Part shown: one piece after another, positions 27,164 to 36,257 of the stretch
How the letters are laid out: each line of letters starts with the position of its first letter
Position numbering within the stretch: the first letter of the stretch is position 1
Assembly: GCA_017644185.1 (NCBI GenBank)
Contig: JAEPMA010000002.1
Coordinates: 248,001 to 312,000 of the forward strand
Direction: 5' to 3'
Length of the DNA: 64,000 nucleotides
From: Rhodospirillales bacterium
GTDB lineage: Bacteria > Pseudomonadota > Alphaproteobacteria > Rhodospirillales > Casp-alpha2
Program-made: the position numbers and the translations under genes
Notes under the pieces: generated by a model
Database searches by the model: none
What the model was told of the DNA's origin: nothing
Seen by the model: only the letters and a program-made list of their open reading frames with translations

Positions 27164-28145
27164 CCACCTTGCCCCGGAACACCCAGTAAGCGTAGGCGGT
27201 GTAGGCGAGAATCACGGGGATCAGGATCGCCGCGCCGACCAAAAGGAATTTAAGGCTGTTGTCGGGCGCGGCGGCGTCCCAGATGGTGATGTCGGTGGGG
27301 ACGATATACGGATAAAAGCTGATGCCGATCCCGGCGAAACATAGAATGAACAACGACTGCGCCGCCAGGAACGGGGCGACGTCGTTTTCCGTCTTCAATC
27401 CCCGGAACAACACCAGCGCGCACACCATCACCAGCGTCGGCACAACGACCGAGAACGCGATGGTCGTACTCCCGAACCAACGTTCGACATAGTTCGGGTT
27501 CAACAACGGCGTGATCACGCTGACCAGCCCGATCAGGAACAGCGTCGCCAGCGCGGTGCGCCAGGCGAAATCGCGCGCCTGCTCGCGAAGACTACCATCG
27601 GTCTTCAAAATCAGCCACGTCGCCCCCAAGAGCATGTAGCCGATCACCAAAGATACACCGGTCAACAAACTAAAGGGTGTCAGCCAGTCCCACCAGCCGC
27701 CGGCATACTGACGATCAGAGATCTCGATCCCCTGCACCAGCGCGCCCAGCGTGATCCCCTGGGCGAACGCCGCCAGGATCGAACCGCCCGCGAACCCCCA
27801 GTCCCACAGGAACTTGCCGCGCTCGGTCTTCCAGCGGAACTCGAACGACACCCCCCTAAAGATCAAACCAATCAGCATCGCCGTTAGGGGCGCGTATAAG
27901 GCCGGCAGGACCGTCGCGTACGCCAGTGGGAAGACGGCATATAGACCGCCGCCCCCCAAAATCAGCCAGGTCTCGTTCCCATCCCAGACGGGCGCGACCG
28001 AGTTCATCGCCTGATCGCGGTTTTTGTCGGTGTCCAAAAGCGGGAACAAAATCCCGACACCGAGATCGAAACCATCGAGAACCACATAAGCCAGGATCGC
28101 GAAGGCGATCAAACCGGCCCAGATGAAGGGAAGATCGATTTCCAT
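27144..28145 (-). CDS. cydB: Cytochrome bd-type (cyanide-insensitive) ubiquinol oxidase subunit II
   Basis: A 333-residue polytopic protein. The N-terminus IWAGLIAFAILAYVVLDGFD with LGVGILFPL is the diagnostic CydB start, and WDGNETWLILGGGGLYAVFP is the second family signature. About eight to nine transmembrane helices are expected. It pairs with CydA in reducing oxygen to water at the inner membrane with quinol as donor. Its ATG overlaps the cydA stop (TGATG), and DUF2474 overlaps its own end, giving a three-gene coupled operon. Confidence 0.95.
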   Translation of the reverse strand: MEIDLPFIWAGLIAFAILAYVVLDGFDLGVGILFPLLDTDKNRDQAMNSVAPVWDGNETWLILGGGGLYAVFPLAYATVLPALYAPLTAMLIGLIFRGVSFEFRWKTERGKFLWDWGFAGGSILAAFAQGITLGALVQGIEISDRQYAGGWWDWLTPFSLLTGVSLVIGYMLLGATWLILKTDGSLREQARDFAWRTALATLFLIGLVSVITPLLNPNYVERWFGSTTIAFSVVVPTLVMVCALVLFRGLKTENDVAPFLAAQSLFILCFAGIGISFYPYIVPTDITIWDAAAPDNSLKFLLVGAAILIPVILAYTAYAYWVFRGKVGEEGYH

Positions 28146-29560
28146 CAGTCTTTTCCTCCATCAACGCCGGGCAAGGCGCGCTTGATTGCCTGCATGGGCG
28201 TCAAACCAGCGGCGCGGCTCGGCCCGATCTCGGTCGCCGTGCCCGCATCGGGGCTTTTCGACATCAGGCGCAGGATATAAAAAACGCCCGCCCCGAAGAC
28301 GAAGAAATAGACGACGACGAACGCCGCCAACGACGCACCGACCGCCGCCGCGCCGATGGGCGACACACTGTCGACCGTCCGCAACAATCCATAAACCGTC
28401 CATGGCTGGCGGCCCACTTCAGTGGTGATCCACCCGGCGACGACGGCGACGAACCCGCTGGGCGCCAAAGCCACCGCAGCCCACAGCATCAACGGCGTGT
28501 CGTAGAGCTTACCCCGCATGCGCTGAAAACCACTCCACAACCCGAGCGCCATCATCGCGATGCCGATCCCCACCATGATCCGAAAGGTCCAGAAGACGAT
28601 CTCGGCGGGCGGACGGTCCTCTTTCGGCCACGCCTTCAAGCCCTTAACCTCGCCGTCCCATTCGTGGGTCAGGATGAGGGAGCCGAGCTTCGGCACCTCG
28701 ACGGCATATTTCGTCTCTTCCGCCTCGTCGTCGGGGACGCCGAACAAGATTAGCGGCGCGCCCTGTCTCGTCTCGTAATGTCCCTCCATCGCGGCGATCT
28801 TGGCGGGCTGATGTTCGAGGGTGTTAAGACCGTGAAAATCGCCAACCACGACTTGAAGGGGGGCCACGATCAGCGCCATCCACATCGCCATCGAAAACAT
28901 GATGCGGGCACCCCGGTCCTTGGCATCGCGGATGAGATGCCACGCGCCGACGCCCCCCACCACGAACGCGGTGGTCAGGTAGGCCGCTAAAACCATGTGC
29001 ACCAACCGGTACGGGAACGACGGGTTAAAGACGACTTTGAACCAGTCTTCGGCGATAAACTGCCCGGCTTCGTTGATGCCGTAACCCGCGGGCGTGTGCA
29101 TCCACGAATTGACCGACAATATCCAGAACGCGGAAAACAGCGTCCCGACAGCGACGACGGCGGTCGCGAAGAAATGTAATCTGGGGCCGACTTTGTTGAA
29201 GCCGAACAGCATGATTCCGAGGAAGCCCGCTTCGAGGAAGAAGGCGGACAGGACTTCGTAGCCCATTAACGGCCCCAAGACCGGGCCGGTTTTGTCGGAA
29301 AACACCGACCAGTTGGTGCCGAACTGGTAACTCATGACGATCCCCGACACCACGCCCATCCCGAACGCAACGGCGAAGATCACTTTCCAGTAATCGAAGA
29401 CTTTTATGTAGGCGTCGTCTTTGGTGATGAGCCAGAGAGCTTCGAGAACCGCGAGATAGCTGGCCAGCCCAATCGAGAACGCGGGAAACACGATGTGCGC
29501 CGACACCGTGAAGGCGAACTGGATGCGCGCTAACAGCAGGGGGTCGAATAAATCAAACAT
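28145..29560 (-). CDS. cydA: Cytochrome bd-type (cyanide-insensitive) ubiquinol oxidase subunit I
   Basis: A 471-residue protein with about nine transmembrane helices. The first helix RIQFAFTVSAHIVFPAFSIG carries the high-spin heme ligand His. The quinol-binding region contains GDFHGLNTLEHQPAKIAAME, and RLVHMVLAAYLTTAFVVGG provides the low-spin heme His. The length fits the short-Q-loop, CIO-type enzymes rather than the 522-residue E. coli CydA. The associated DUF2474 gene agrees with this. It supports respiration at low oxygen or with cyanide-like inhibitors. Confidence 0.95.
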   Translation of the reverse strand: MFDLFDPLLLARIQFAFTVSAHIVFPAFSIGLASYLAVLEALWLITKDDAYIKVFDYWKVIFAVAFGMGVVSGIVMSYQFGTNWSVFSDKTGPVLGPLMGYEVLSAFFLEAGFLGIMLFGFNKVGPRLHFFATAVVAVGTLFSAFWILSVNSWMHTPAGYGINEAGQFIAEDWFKVVFNPSFPYRLVHMVLAAYLTTAFVVGGVGAWHLIRDAKDRGARIMFSMAMWMALIVAPLQVVVGDFHGLNTLEHQPAKIAAMEGHYETRQGAPLILFGVPDDEAEETKYAVEVPKLGSLILTHEWDGEVKGLKAWPKEDRPPAEIVFWTFRIMVGIGIAMMALGLWSGFQRMRGKLYDTPLMLWAAVALAPSGFVAVVAGWITTEVGRQPWTVYGLLRTVDSVSPIGAAAVGASLAAFVVVYFFVFGAGVFYILRLMSKSPDAGTATEIGPSRAAGLTPMQAIKRALPGVDGGKD

Positions 29561-29651
29561 GTCCGGGCCTGTGACGAGCCGTCAGAGGCTAGCACTTTAA
29601 CCTCGGCTGCGAAAGGAAACCCGGGGTGACGATGAGTTGGTGTATAAAAAT

Positions 29652-29879
29652 ACGTCTATCCCGGAACCGCGCGCATGTGAGGTATCCGAGACCCATTTTC
29701 GATCACGACGGCTCTTGCCGATAGAGAACCCTGCCCCTCTCCCAAGGGAGAGGGGACGACCGGCACTTCAACCCGCTCCCCGGGGAGAGGGTGGCGAGCA
29801 ACGCGAGCGGGGTGAGGGGCCGCGCCAATTGACCGGTTGGCCTCGGGCTTATGGGTCCTGAATCAAGTTCAGGACGACG
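29652..29879. repeat. Dispersed intergenic repeat, composite copy (gene-free gap)
   Basis: The gap between cydA and the aconitase X genes holds no gene. It has the same composite as 26483-26626: a CTATCCCGGAACCG unit, GACCCATTTTCGATCACGAC, then two CTCTCCC hairpins and the GGCGAGCAACGCGAGCGGGG edge. It ends with GGGTCCTGAATCAAGTTCAG, half of the inverted repeat at 13456-13542. Confidence 0.75.
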
Positions 29880-29933
29880 ATACGCGGCTCGAACCGGTTC
29901 GAGCCCGGCAGCGACGGAAACCGGGCGAAGACG

Positions 29934-30344
29934 TTACCGCTCGACGACGACCAAACCCTTCTCGGGATAGACTTTCACGTGCTCCCCAGTCTTGATCAGC
30001 GTGGTCACGTCGCCGTCCTCGAACCGGTCGCACATGCTCAAATCGGCCAACGCCGCGCCCTGCGCCAGAATGGTATTTGCGGTGTTGAACAGGATCGCTT
30101 TCGGGAACAACCCGCGCGACTTCATTTCGTGGAGCATCCACGCCGACGCGACGCCGCCCTTGGACGTGTTGAGGACGAGTATCTTGCCGTCGTAGGATTC
30201 CCCGGCCAGTTTATGTTGAGGCCTGGAAAAGATGCCCTTGATGCGGTCGAGATCGTAACGCGCCGAGAAATTGTCGTCGGCGACCAGCGCCTCGCCCTCG
30301 ACGTCCGGGCCGATACCCACGTGGCATTTGAGTTCGACGGTCAT
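29934..30344 (-). CDS. Aconitase X swivel-domain (small) subunit
   Basis: A 136-residue protein matching the AcnX small subunit/DUF126 swivel domain. Notable segments are GEALVADDNFSARYDLDRI near residues 16-34 and LVLNTSKGGVASAWMLHEM near 55-73, where the Ser-rich loop contributes to the active site in the family. The ATG at 30344 is chosen because it overlaps the stop of the large-subunit gene (ATGA-type 4-bp overlap) and gives the family N-terminus; an open frame extends further upstream as a shadow. Together with the next gene it forms a two-subunit type AcnX dehydratase. Confidence 0.88.
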   Translation of the reverse strand: MTVELKCHVGIGPDVEGEALVADDNFSARYDLDRIKGIFSRPQHKLAGESYDGKILVLNTSKGGVASAWMLHEMKSRGLFPKAILFNTANTILAQGAALADLSMCDRFEDGDVTTLIKTGEHVKVYPEKGLVVVER

Positions 30345-31582
30345 TGGATTTCTCCCGCGACGGCGGAGGCGACGCACACCTCCATATCGGCGAGCGCGGG
30401 CGCGTAGCCGTAGCCGCCGAGGATGTTGACGATCTTGGTGGAGTTCGACAGCAGCCGTTTCCAGCCGTTGGCCTCGCCGATCTCGCGGGCGTACTGCTGA
30501 TAGAAGCACGTCCCCTGCAAGACCTTCGCGCCCGCATTCTCGATCCGGTTGACGATCCCCATGCGGGTCGCGTCGGCATAAACCGTCGGCGACGTGCAGA
30601 CGATCATCGCGGTGTCTTTGTGCAGTTTTTGACCGTGTATGAGGTCCGCCACCTGCTGCATCTCGACGATGGAAAGCTGCGGCGCGGCGAAGACGACGAC
30701 ATCGACCTTGTCGCCCTTGGCCCCGAAGGAGGAGCGCAGCGCGTTCAGTTCATCCGCCGAAACCTCTTCCGCTTTCAGTTTGTCGGCGCCGATGGTCTTT
30801 GAATCCGGCGCTTCGGGGGTGATCCCGACGAGGTGAAAGAGCGGGGTCGAACCGTAGCTCGCCATCGCCGCGCCCATGTGCTTCATCTGATCGGACGTGG
30901 GCACGACCTCCAACCCCTCGATGGCGGGGACTTCCCAGTACGATCCCGCCTTGCGGCCGACAACCGCCCCCAACACGCCCCAGTCGGTCAGGCTCTTGGG
31001 CTGCTGCTTGACGACGTAACGCTTGGTCGCCATCCGGTTCTGATCGAGATGCAGCCCGTAACGGGGCGTGCGCCCGGTCAAACCTGCCGCCAACGCAGAG
31101 GGCCCGCCTTCGAAGTTGGAGCGCGCGCCGCACGCACTGTTGCAATAGATCACGACCCCCGTATCCCCATAAGCGACGTGATCGCCCAGCACGGGGGGCA
31201 TCACGGTCTGGTAGTTGATGCAGGTATCGGTCATCAGGATCGACAGCTTCTCGCACGCGGCGACGAAGCGGCGTTCGATGTTCGCCATCTCTTCCGTCTG
31301 ACCCAACGGATGGTAGTACGTCAGATCGACGCCACGCGGGTCGGTGATCATGGGCACCGCGACGCGGCGGTCTTTCTCGGGGTGGGACGCCATCTCCTCC
31401 ATGAAGACGGTGCCCGCCTCCCCCACCGATTCCGGGTCGGCCATCATGTGGACCTGCGAAACCTTGACCATGTCCTCGGCGTCGAACATCCGCCCGACCT
31501 TCATCATGTGATCGATGGCCCATCGTCTCGGCTCACCCATCTCGCCGGCGAGCATGGCCTTTTCTTCGTCGTTCAGTTTCAT
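30341..31582 (-). CDS. Aconitase X catalytic (large) subunit
   Basis: A 413-residue protein of the AcnX catalytic family. It has the N-terminal LNDEEKAMLAGEMGEPRRWA, the iron-sulfur Cys region DTCINYQTVMPP, and the hallmark CNSACGARSNFEGGPSALAA followed by GRTPRYGLHLD. Characterised AcnX enzymes dehydrate cis-3-hydroxy-L-proline in bacteria or mevalonate 5-phosphate in archaea; which substrate applies here is not determinable. The proline-racemase genes that normally accompany hydroxyproline catabolism are absent nearby. It sits between a sulfatase gene and its own small subunit under a GntR regulator. Confidence 0.9.
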   Translation of the reverse strand: MKLNDEEKAMLAGEMGEPRRWAIDHMMKVGRMFDAEDMVKVSQVHMMADPESVGEAGTVFMEEMASHPEKDRRVAVPMITDPRGVDLTYYHPLGQTEEMANIERRFVAACEKLSILMTDTCINYQTVMPPVLGDHVAYGDTGVVIYCNSACGARSNFEGGPSALAAGLTGRTPRYGLHLDQNRMATKRYVVKQQPKSLTDWGVLGAVVGRKAGSYWEVPAIEGLEVVPTSDQMKHMGAAMASYGSTPLFHLVGITPEAPDSKTIGADKLKAEEVSADELNALRSSFGAKGDKVDVVVFAAPQLSIVEMQQVADLIHGQKLHKDTAMIVCTSPTVYADATRMGIVNRIENAGAKVLQGTCFYQQYAREIGEANGWKRLLSNSTKIVNILGGYGYAPALADMEVCVASAVAGEIQ

Positions 31583-31612
31583 TGCTATTCCTTTCCCGCG
31601 CCGATCAGTGCA

Positions 31613-33073
31613 TCAGTCAAAATGCGGATCGACACCCGGCGGCATCGAAAACCCGAGATCACCGCGCGCGATCACCGCCTCGGCGCCCCCGTTTTCCGCC
31701 AGCAATTTTTGTTGCTGCTCTTTTGCGTGCGCGTCGGTGGCCGCCGGATCGACGATCTTGTTCAGTTCCGCCACCAGATCGTCGAGCACCGGTTTCATCG
31801 CCGGATCGGCGGCGAGATCGTTGAGCTCTTCCGGATCGGCCTCAAGGTCGAAAAGCTGCGGCTCGTAGGCGACGTAATACGCCAGCTTGTACTTGCCCTT
31901 TCTGACCAGGAACGCCGCGGTCTTGGAGCCCATCCCGTGGTATTCGGAGAACGCCACCTTCGCCGCATCATCCCCCTCAAGATAATCCGCGACGTTCACG
32001 CCCGGATGCACGCTGGTCATGGTTTCGTCGTCGCGCGCCCCGACGCAATCGATGATGAAGGGGTACATGTCGACGAAGCTGACGGGCGTTTTGACGACGG
32101 CACCCTTGGGGATGTCCGGGCCGCTCAGGATCAGCGGCACGGCGGACGCCTCCTCAAACAACGTCGATTTCCCCCAAAGACCGCGCGCCCCGTTGTTGTC
32201 GCCGTGATCGGACGTGTACATGACGCGCGTGGTGTCGCTCAGACCAGCATCGTCCAACGCCTTCAACACGTTTCCGATATTGAAGTCGAGGAAGGTACAG
32301 AGGCCGAGATAGCCCGACTGCGCGATCTTCACCTGTTCCAGCGAATGGAAGTGCTCGTCGTAGGCGAAGGCGCTCCGGTAATCCTCAAGATACGGATGCA
32401 GCTTCTGGTGCCGTTCTTCATAGAGTTTCGGCAGCGGGATGTCTTGATCGTAGTAGTGATAGAACATCTCCGGCGGCGCGGTCAGCGGGAAGTGCGGACA
32501 CACGAACGAGACGAACAAAACCCACGGCTTGTCGGTGTGCTTCTGCGCCTCTTCACGCAGCCAGACTTGCGCACGCGCCGCGATTTCGCGGTCGTAAGTC
32601 GTGTAGACGGATTCCCCCGCCCCGGCCATGCCCGCCATTTTATAAGAGCCGCCCCGTTTCGGCATGGTGTCGTCGCGGATCCAGCCCATCATGTCACCCT
32701 TGCCGTCGATGATGTGCATGCCGATCTGTTCGTCGGAAAACCCGTTGTCGTCTTCCGCCGAGCGGAAGTGCAGCTTGCCGATGGATGCCGTGTGGTGACC
32801 GCGTTCCCTGAGAAGGGAATGCCAGCTTGGGATCGTGCCGTCGAAGGCGATGGCGTTGTCCCAGTGTTCGGTCTGGTGCACGTACTTACCGGTCGCGAAC
32901 GACGCGCGGGCCGGCACGCAGACCGGGCAGGTCGTATACGCGGAATCGTATCGCGCACCGCCGGCGGCGAGTTTGTCGAGGTTGGGCGTCTTGACGATGT
33001 TGTGGCCGTAGCACCCCGTTACACTGCGGGTGTGCTCATCGGACATGATGATCAGCAGGTTCGTCGGTTTCAC
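31613..33073 (-). CDS. Sulfatase family hydrolase (formylglycine type)
   Basis: A 486-residue alkaline-phosphatase-superfamily enzyme. The N-terminal metal ligands are in NLLIIMSDEHTRSVTG, and the nucleophile motif TCPVCVPARASFATGKY contains C-x-P-x-R (Cys52), the site converted to formylglycine. TSDHGDNNGARGLWGKST carries the C-terminal metal ligands. No signal peptide is seen, so it is cytoplasmic, acting after import. GTG 33073 is chosen: GGGAGAG precedes it and the longer frame overlaps the GntR gene. The substrate may be a sulfate or phosphonate/phosphate ester. It forms an operon with GntR upstream and AcnX downstream. Confidence 0.9.
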   Translation of the reverse strand: MKPTNLLIIMSDEHTRSVTGCYGHNIVKTPNLDKLAAGGARYDSAYTTCPVCVPARASFATGKYVHQTEHWDNAIAFDGTIPSWHSLLRERGHHTASIGKLHFRSAEDDNGFSDEQIGMHIIDGKGDMMGWIRDDTMPKRGGSYKMAGMAGAGESVYTTYDREIAARAQVWLREEAQKHTDKPWVLFVSFVCPHFPLTAPPEMFYHYYDQDIPLPKLYEERHQKLHPYLEDYRSAFAYDEHFHSLEQVKIAQSGYLGLCTFLDFNIGNVLKALDDAGLSDTTRVMYTSDHGDNNGARGLWGKSTLFEEASAVPLILSGPDIPKGAVVKTPVSFVDMYPFIIDCVGARDDETMTSVHPGVNVADYLEGDDAAKVAFSEYHGMGSKTAAFLVRKGKYKLAYYVAYEPQLFDLEADPEELNDLAADPAMKPVLDDLVAELNKIVDPAATDAHAKEQQQKLLAENGGAEAVIARGDLGFSMPPGVDPHFD

Positions 33074-33107
33074 TTCTTTTTCTCTCCCGGGGTCGTATTC
33101 TTGTTGC

Positions 33108-33974
33108 TTAAACGTCGGCCAGATTTTCCAAAGCCGTATCGATGACGATTTCCGGCACTTCCGGCGGTATCCAGTAGTCCTGGTAATAGAGCGGGCCTTC
33201 CATCGAATAGACGTAGACACGCTGGCGAATCAGCGGCGTATCGACGTCGATGTTGAGGGCCGTGGCGATTTCGGTGGTCGCCGGGTGGATGCTCATATGA
33301 TTGCTGACGCGCGTAATGACGAGACCGAATTCCTCGGCCATGCGGCGCTTGAAGTTGACGCCGTTGAGTTCCCGCTTGGACGCCGTCTTGAACACCGGAA
33401 ACTTCGACGCGTCGCAATAGAAATGGTTGTAGTAGCAGAAGTCCCCGCCCTCTTCCTTCGCGCGTTCGATGATCAGGCGGCGCTTGATCACCAGCGTGTT
33501 CGGGTTGGATTTCAGGAAATCCTGCCACGGCCCCGGACCGCTCACGCGGCGGCGTGACAGGACTTCGGTATAGACAGCCAGCACATTGCCGTCCTTGTCG
33601 AAAAACCGGGTGTGCAGCGGGTTCTCCAACTCGCGCCGCCAAGGTGCGACGATGGTCCCGACGCCGGCTTTCCTTACGATCAAGCCGGCACCGACGAGGT
33701 TCTTCAGCGCGCGCTGCACGGTCCCCAAACTGAATGGCGTGATGTTGGTGAGATCGGTTTCGGTCGGCAACAATTCGTTGTCACCGATCACACCGGTACG
33801 GATCGCCTCGGCGAGGCCGTTCTGCAGGATGCGGTATTTCGGCAGACCTTCCGATCCCGCCTGTTTCAACTTGGTATCGAGAAACCTGGAGAGCTTGTCC
33901 CAGCCGGGTTTTTGCTTGGCACGCGCATCCCCCCACATTGGCGCGTCTCTTTTGGCTGGCCCGCTCATACCCAT
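33108..33974 (-). CDS. GntR family regulator (UTRA/HutC-like)
   Basis: A 288-residue protein. The winged helix lies at about residues 43-110 (LPKYRILQNGLAEAIRTG, then LPTETDLTNITPFSLGTVQR and GLIVRKAGVGTIVA). The C-terminal domain (about 120-288, NPNTLVIKRRLIIERA ... PLYYQDYWIPPEV) resembles UTRA effector domains. It is the first gene of the GntR-sulfatase-AcnX operon and divergent from the TTT transporter, so it probably controls both directions through the repeats at 34046-34081. An additional basic N-terminal stretch of about 40 residues precedes the usual start; ATG 33968 is an alternative. Confidence 0.88.
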   Translation of the reverse strand: MGMSGPAKRDAPMWGDARAKQKPGWDKLSRFLDTKLKQAGSEGLPKYRILQNGLAEAIRTGVIGDNELLPTETDLTNITPFSLGTVQRALKNLVGAGLIVRKAGVGTIVAPWRRELENPLHTRFFDKDGNVLAVYTEVLSRRRVSGPGPWQDFLKSNPNTLVIKRRLIIERAKEEGGDFCYYNHFYCDASKFPVFKTASKRELNGVNFKRRMAEEFGLVITRVSNHMSIHPATTEIATALNIDVDTPLIRQRVYVYSMEGPLYYQDYWIPPEVPEIVIDTALENLADV

Positions 33975-34045
33975 GGATGTTGTCCCGACTGGAAGGTTTT
34001 TCCAGCTTTTTCGTCATGTATTTTTTCGAGTTGACAGAAATATCT

Positions 34046-34081
34046 AAAGTCATAACTATATAGAAAGTCAACTACATAGTT
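34046..34081. promoter_or_regulatory. Candidate GntR operator and promoter region
   Basis: The AT-rich gap 33975-34147 contains two imperfect direct repeats: AAAGTCATAACTATATAG (34046-34063) and AAAGTCAACTACATAG (34064-34079). Part of each also forms an inverted pair, AACTATATAG (34054-34063) with CTACATAGTT (34072-34081). TTGACA at 34031 and TTGACG at 34082 could be -35 elements. The position between regulator and transporter fits operator function for the GntR protein; binding is unproven. Confidence 0.5.
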
Positions 34082-34147
34082 TTGACGCAATAAATTAAAA
34101 AACGAAACACGGCGAAAGATCGTGAACATGGGTGGGAAACACGAAGG

Positions 34148-34696
34148 GTGGACACGGATACACGGCAGGACGCCATCAATGAACTGATGTCGGTTAAAGC
34201 AGCCAGGACGAAGGATATCGCCCTGGGCATGACGCTCGTATGCGTCGGACTTTACGCAGGCATCACGGTACTCTCGACCAAAGCGACCGGGTTCGTCGAC
34301 GAACAGACGATGGACCACACGACGCTGCCCAGCATCTGGGGCTTTCTGCTCGCCGCACTGACGGCGATCTGGCTGGCTCAGGTGATCGTGGAATTGCGAA
34401 CCGTCAACACGTCGCTGGAGAAGCTCGAGCACAAGTCGCACGTTTTCTCGATCGAGCGCATGTTCCCGGAACTCAAGCCGAAGCTAATCGCGCGCATGAT
34501 CGCCGCGGTCGTCTCGATCTTCGTTTATGCGTGGCTGTTCGAGGAACTGCCGTTCTTCCTGATCACCGGCATCTTTCTGTTCATCATGCTTCTGGTGTTC
34601 GGCAGGCCGCTGCACTGGAAGACCGGCGCGCTCGCCGTGGTCGGTTGCGCGGTGTTCCACATACTCTTCGTCACGTTCCTGCAATTGCCGCTTTAA
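34148..34696 (+). CDS. Tripartite tricarboxylate transporter small permease (TctB)
   Basis: A 182-residue protein with four transmembrane helices (about 25-43, 63-83, 113-130 and 132-180, the last a pair). It fits the poorly conserved TctB family in size and position immediately before TctA. It would form the small membrane subunit of a secondary, binding-protein-dependent carboxylate importer. The start is GTG 34148; ATG 34187 is a shorter alternative. The next gene follows after 15 bp. Confidence 0.85.
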   Translation: MDTDTRQDAINELMSVKAARTKDIALGMTLVCVGLYAGITVLSTKATGFVDEQTMDHTTLPSIWGFLLAALTAIWLAQVIVELRTVNTSLEKLEHKSHVFSIERMFPELKPKLIARMIAAVVSIFVYAWLFEELPFFLITGIFLFIMLLVFGRPLHWKTGALAVVGCAVFHILFVTFLQLPL

Positions 34697-34711
34697 AGGT
34701 GAGGTATCCCG

Positions 34712-36229
34712 ATGCTTGAAGGTCTTCTAAGCGGTTTTGTTCACGTCGCGGACCCGATGAATCTGGCGCTGATCCTGGTCGGCACCGCGCTCGGCATCGT
34801 TGTCGGCGCACTCCCGGGCCTGTCGTCGCCGATGGCGATCACGGTCCTGCTTCCCGTCACCTATCCGTTCGAGCCGATCCCGGCACTGGTGCTGTTGATG
34901 GGGGTGTACGTCGGCACCAAGCTCGGCGGTTCGTTCTCGGCCATTCTATTGCGAACACCGGGGACGCCCGCGGCGGCGTGTACGGCGCTCGATGGGTTCC
35001 CGATGGCCGAACGGGGCGAGTCCGCCCGCGCCCTCGGATACGCGACCGTCGGCTCGACGCTCGGGGGATTGATCTCGTGGGGCATCGCGGTGACCTCGAT
35101 CCCCCTTCTCGCCACCGTCGCCGTCGAAGCCAAAAATGCGGACATCGCTTTGATCGGCATTCTGGGCCTCGTGCTCGTCTCCGCGTTCGCGCGCGGCTCC
35201 ATGCTCAAGGGTTTGATCGGCGTCATGTTGGGCTTGTTGATCGCCACCGTCGGGCTGGATCCGATCGATGCCACCGACCGCTTCACGTTCGGGGTGCCGC
35301 AGATGATGGAGGGGATCCCCTTCACCGCCGCGCTGATCGGCTTCTTCGGTATCGCCGTCGTTCTAAGCGACATGCAGTTGGTGGGGCGCGCCAGCGAACT
35401 GATCGCGGACCGGGTCTCTTTGAAGATGCCGAGCTTTAAAGAGCTGAAGCAACGCTGGCAGGCGATCGCCACCGGCGGCACCTATGGGGTGTTCATCGGC
35501 GCCGTGCCGGGCGTGGGTGCGGAGAGCGCGACATGGCTCGCCTACGCGACCGCCAAGAACCGCTCCAAGACGCCGGAGAAATTCGGCAAGGGCGAACCGG
35601 ACGGCATCCTGACCCCGGAAGCCTGCAACAACGCCACCACCGGCGGCACCATGATCCCGATGCTGACGCTGGGGCTGCCCGGTGACGGGTCAACCGCGGT
35701 GATGCTGGGCGCGCTGGTGCTGCATGGGATCGAGCCGGGCGTGCTTTTGATGAAGCAGTCGGGCGACATGGTCTATGCGCTGCTGGCGGCCCTTTTGATC
35801 GCCACCATCTTCATGTTCCTGCTCGCTTTGGGCGCGATCAAATACTTCGTTCTGGTCCTGCGCCAGGACCGTTCGTTCCTGTTCCCGTTCGTGCTCGTTC
35901 TGGCGAGTGTCGGCGCTTATGCGATTTCCAACACCCTGTTCCCGGTCCTCGTCGCCCTCGTTCTGGGTGTCGTCGGGTACGTGCTGGAAACTCGGCGGTT
36001 CCCACTGGTGACGGTCGTGCTCGGCGTCATTCTGGGACCGATTATCGAATACAACGCGCGCGTCGCGATGGTGATCTCGGGTAACGACTGGGCGGTCTTC
36101 GTCGGCACCTGGCCGCGTATCATTCTGGTCGCCATTACCGTGCTGCTGGTTCTCCGGGAAATCCAGAAGAGCCTTCAGGCACAGAAACAACGCAGGGAAG
36201 AAATCCTGACCACCGCTTCATACGACTGA
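34712..36229 (+). CDS. Tripartite tricarboxylate transporter large permease (TctA)
   Basis: A 505-residue protein with about 11-12 transmembrane helices. The family signature GTALGIVVGALPGLSSPMA lies at residues 24-42 and its inverted counterpart GVFIGAVPGVGAESATWLAY at about 260-280, reflecting the two-fold pseudo-symmetry. GLPGDGSTAVMLGAL is a further hallmark. It is the translocating subunit that uses the ion gradient to import the carboxylate delivered by TctC. Confidence 0.95.
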   Translation: MLEGLLSGFVHVADPMNLALILVGTALGIVVGALPGLSSPMAITVLLPVTYPFEPIPALVLLMGVYVGTKLGGSFSAILLRTPGTPAAACTALDGFPMAERGESARALGYATVGSTLGGLISWGIAVTSIPLLATVAVEAKNADIALIGILGLVLVSAFARGSMLKGLIGVMLGLLIATVGLDPIDATDRFTFGVPQMMEGIPFTAALIGFFGIAVVLSDMQLVGRASELIADRVSLKMPSFKELKQRWQAIATGGTYGVFIGAVPGVGAESATWLAYATAKNRSKTPEKFGKGEPDGILTPEACNNATTGGTMIPMLTLGLPGDGSTAVMLGALVLHGIEPGVLLMKQSGDMVYALLAALLIATIFMFLLALGAIKYFVLVLRQDRSFLFPFVLVLASVGAYAISNTLFPVLVALVLGVVGYVLETRRFPLVTVVLGVILGPIIEYNARVAMVISGNDWAVFVGTWPRIILVAITVLLVLREIQKSLQAQKQRREEILTTASYD

Positions 36230-36257
36230 GGAGACAATAAACCCTAGGGAGGTAAAC

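Noticed and set aside
30833-33145. A 770-codon plus-strand open frame
   Set aside because: It is antisense to the sulfatase and AcnX genes, is His/Arg-rich as expected for a high-GC shadow frame, and shows no motifs.
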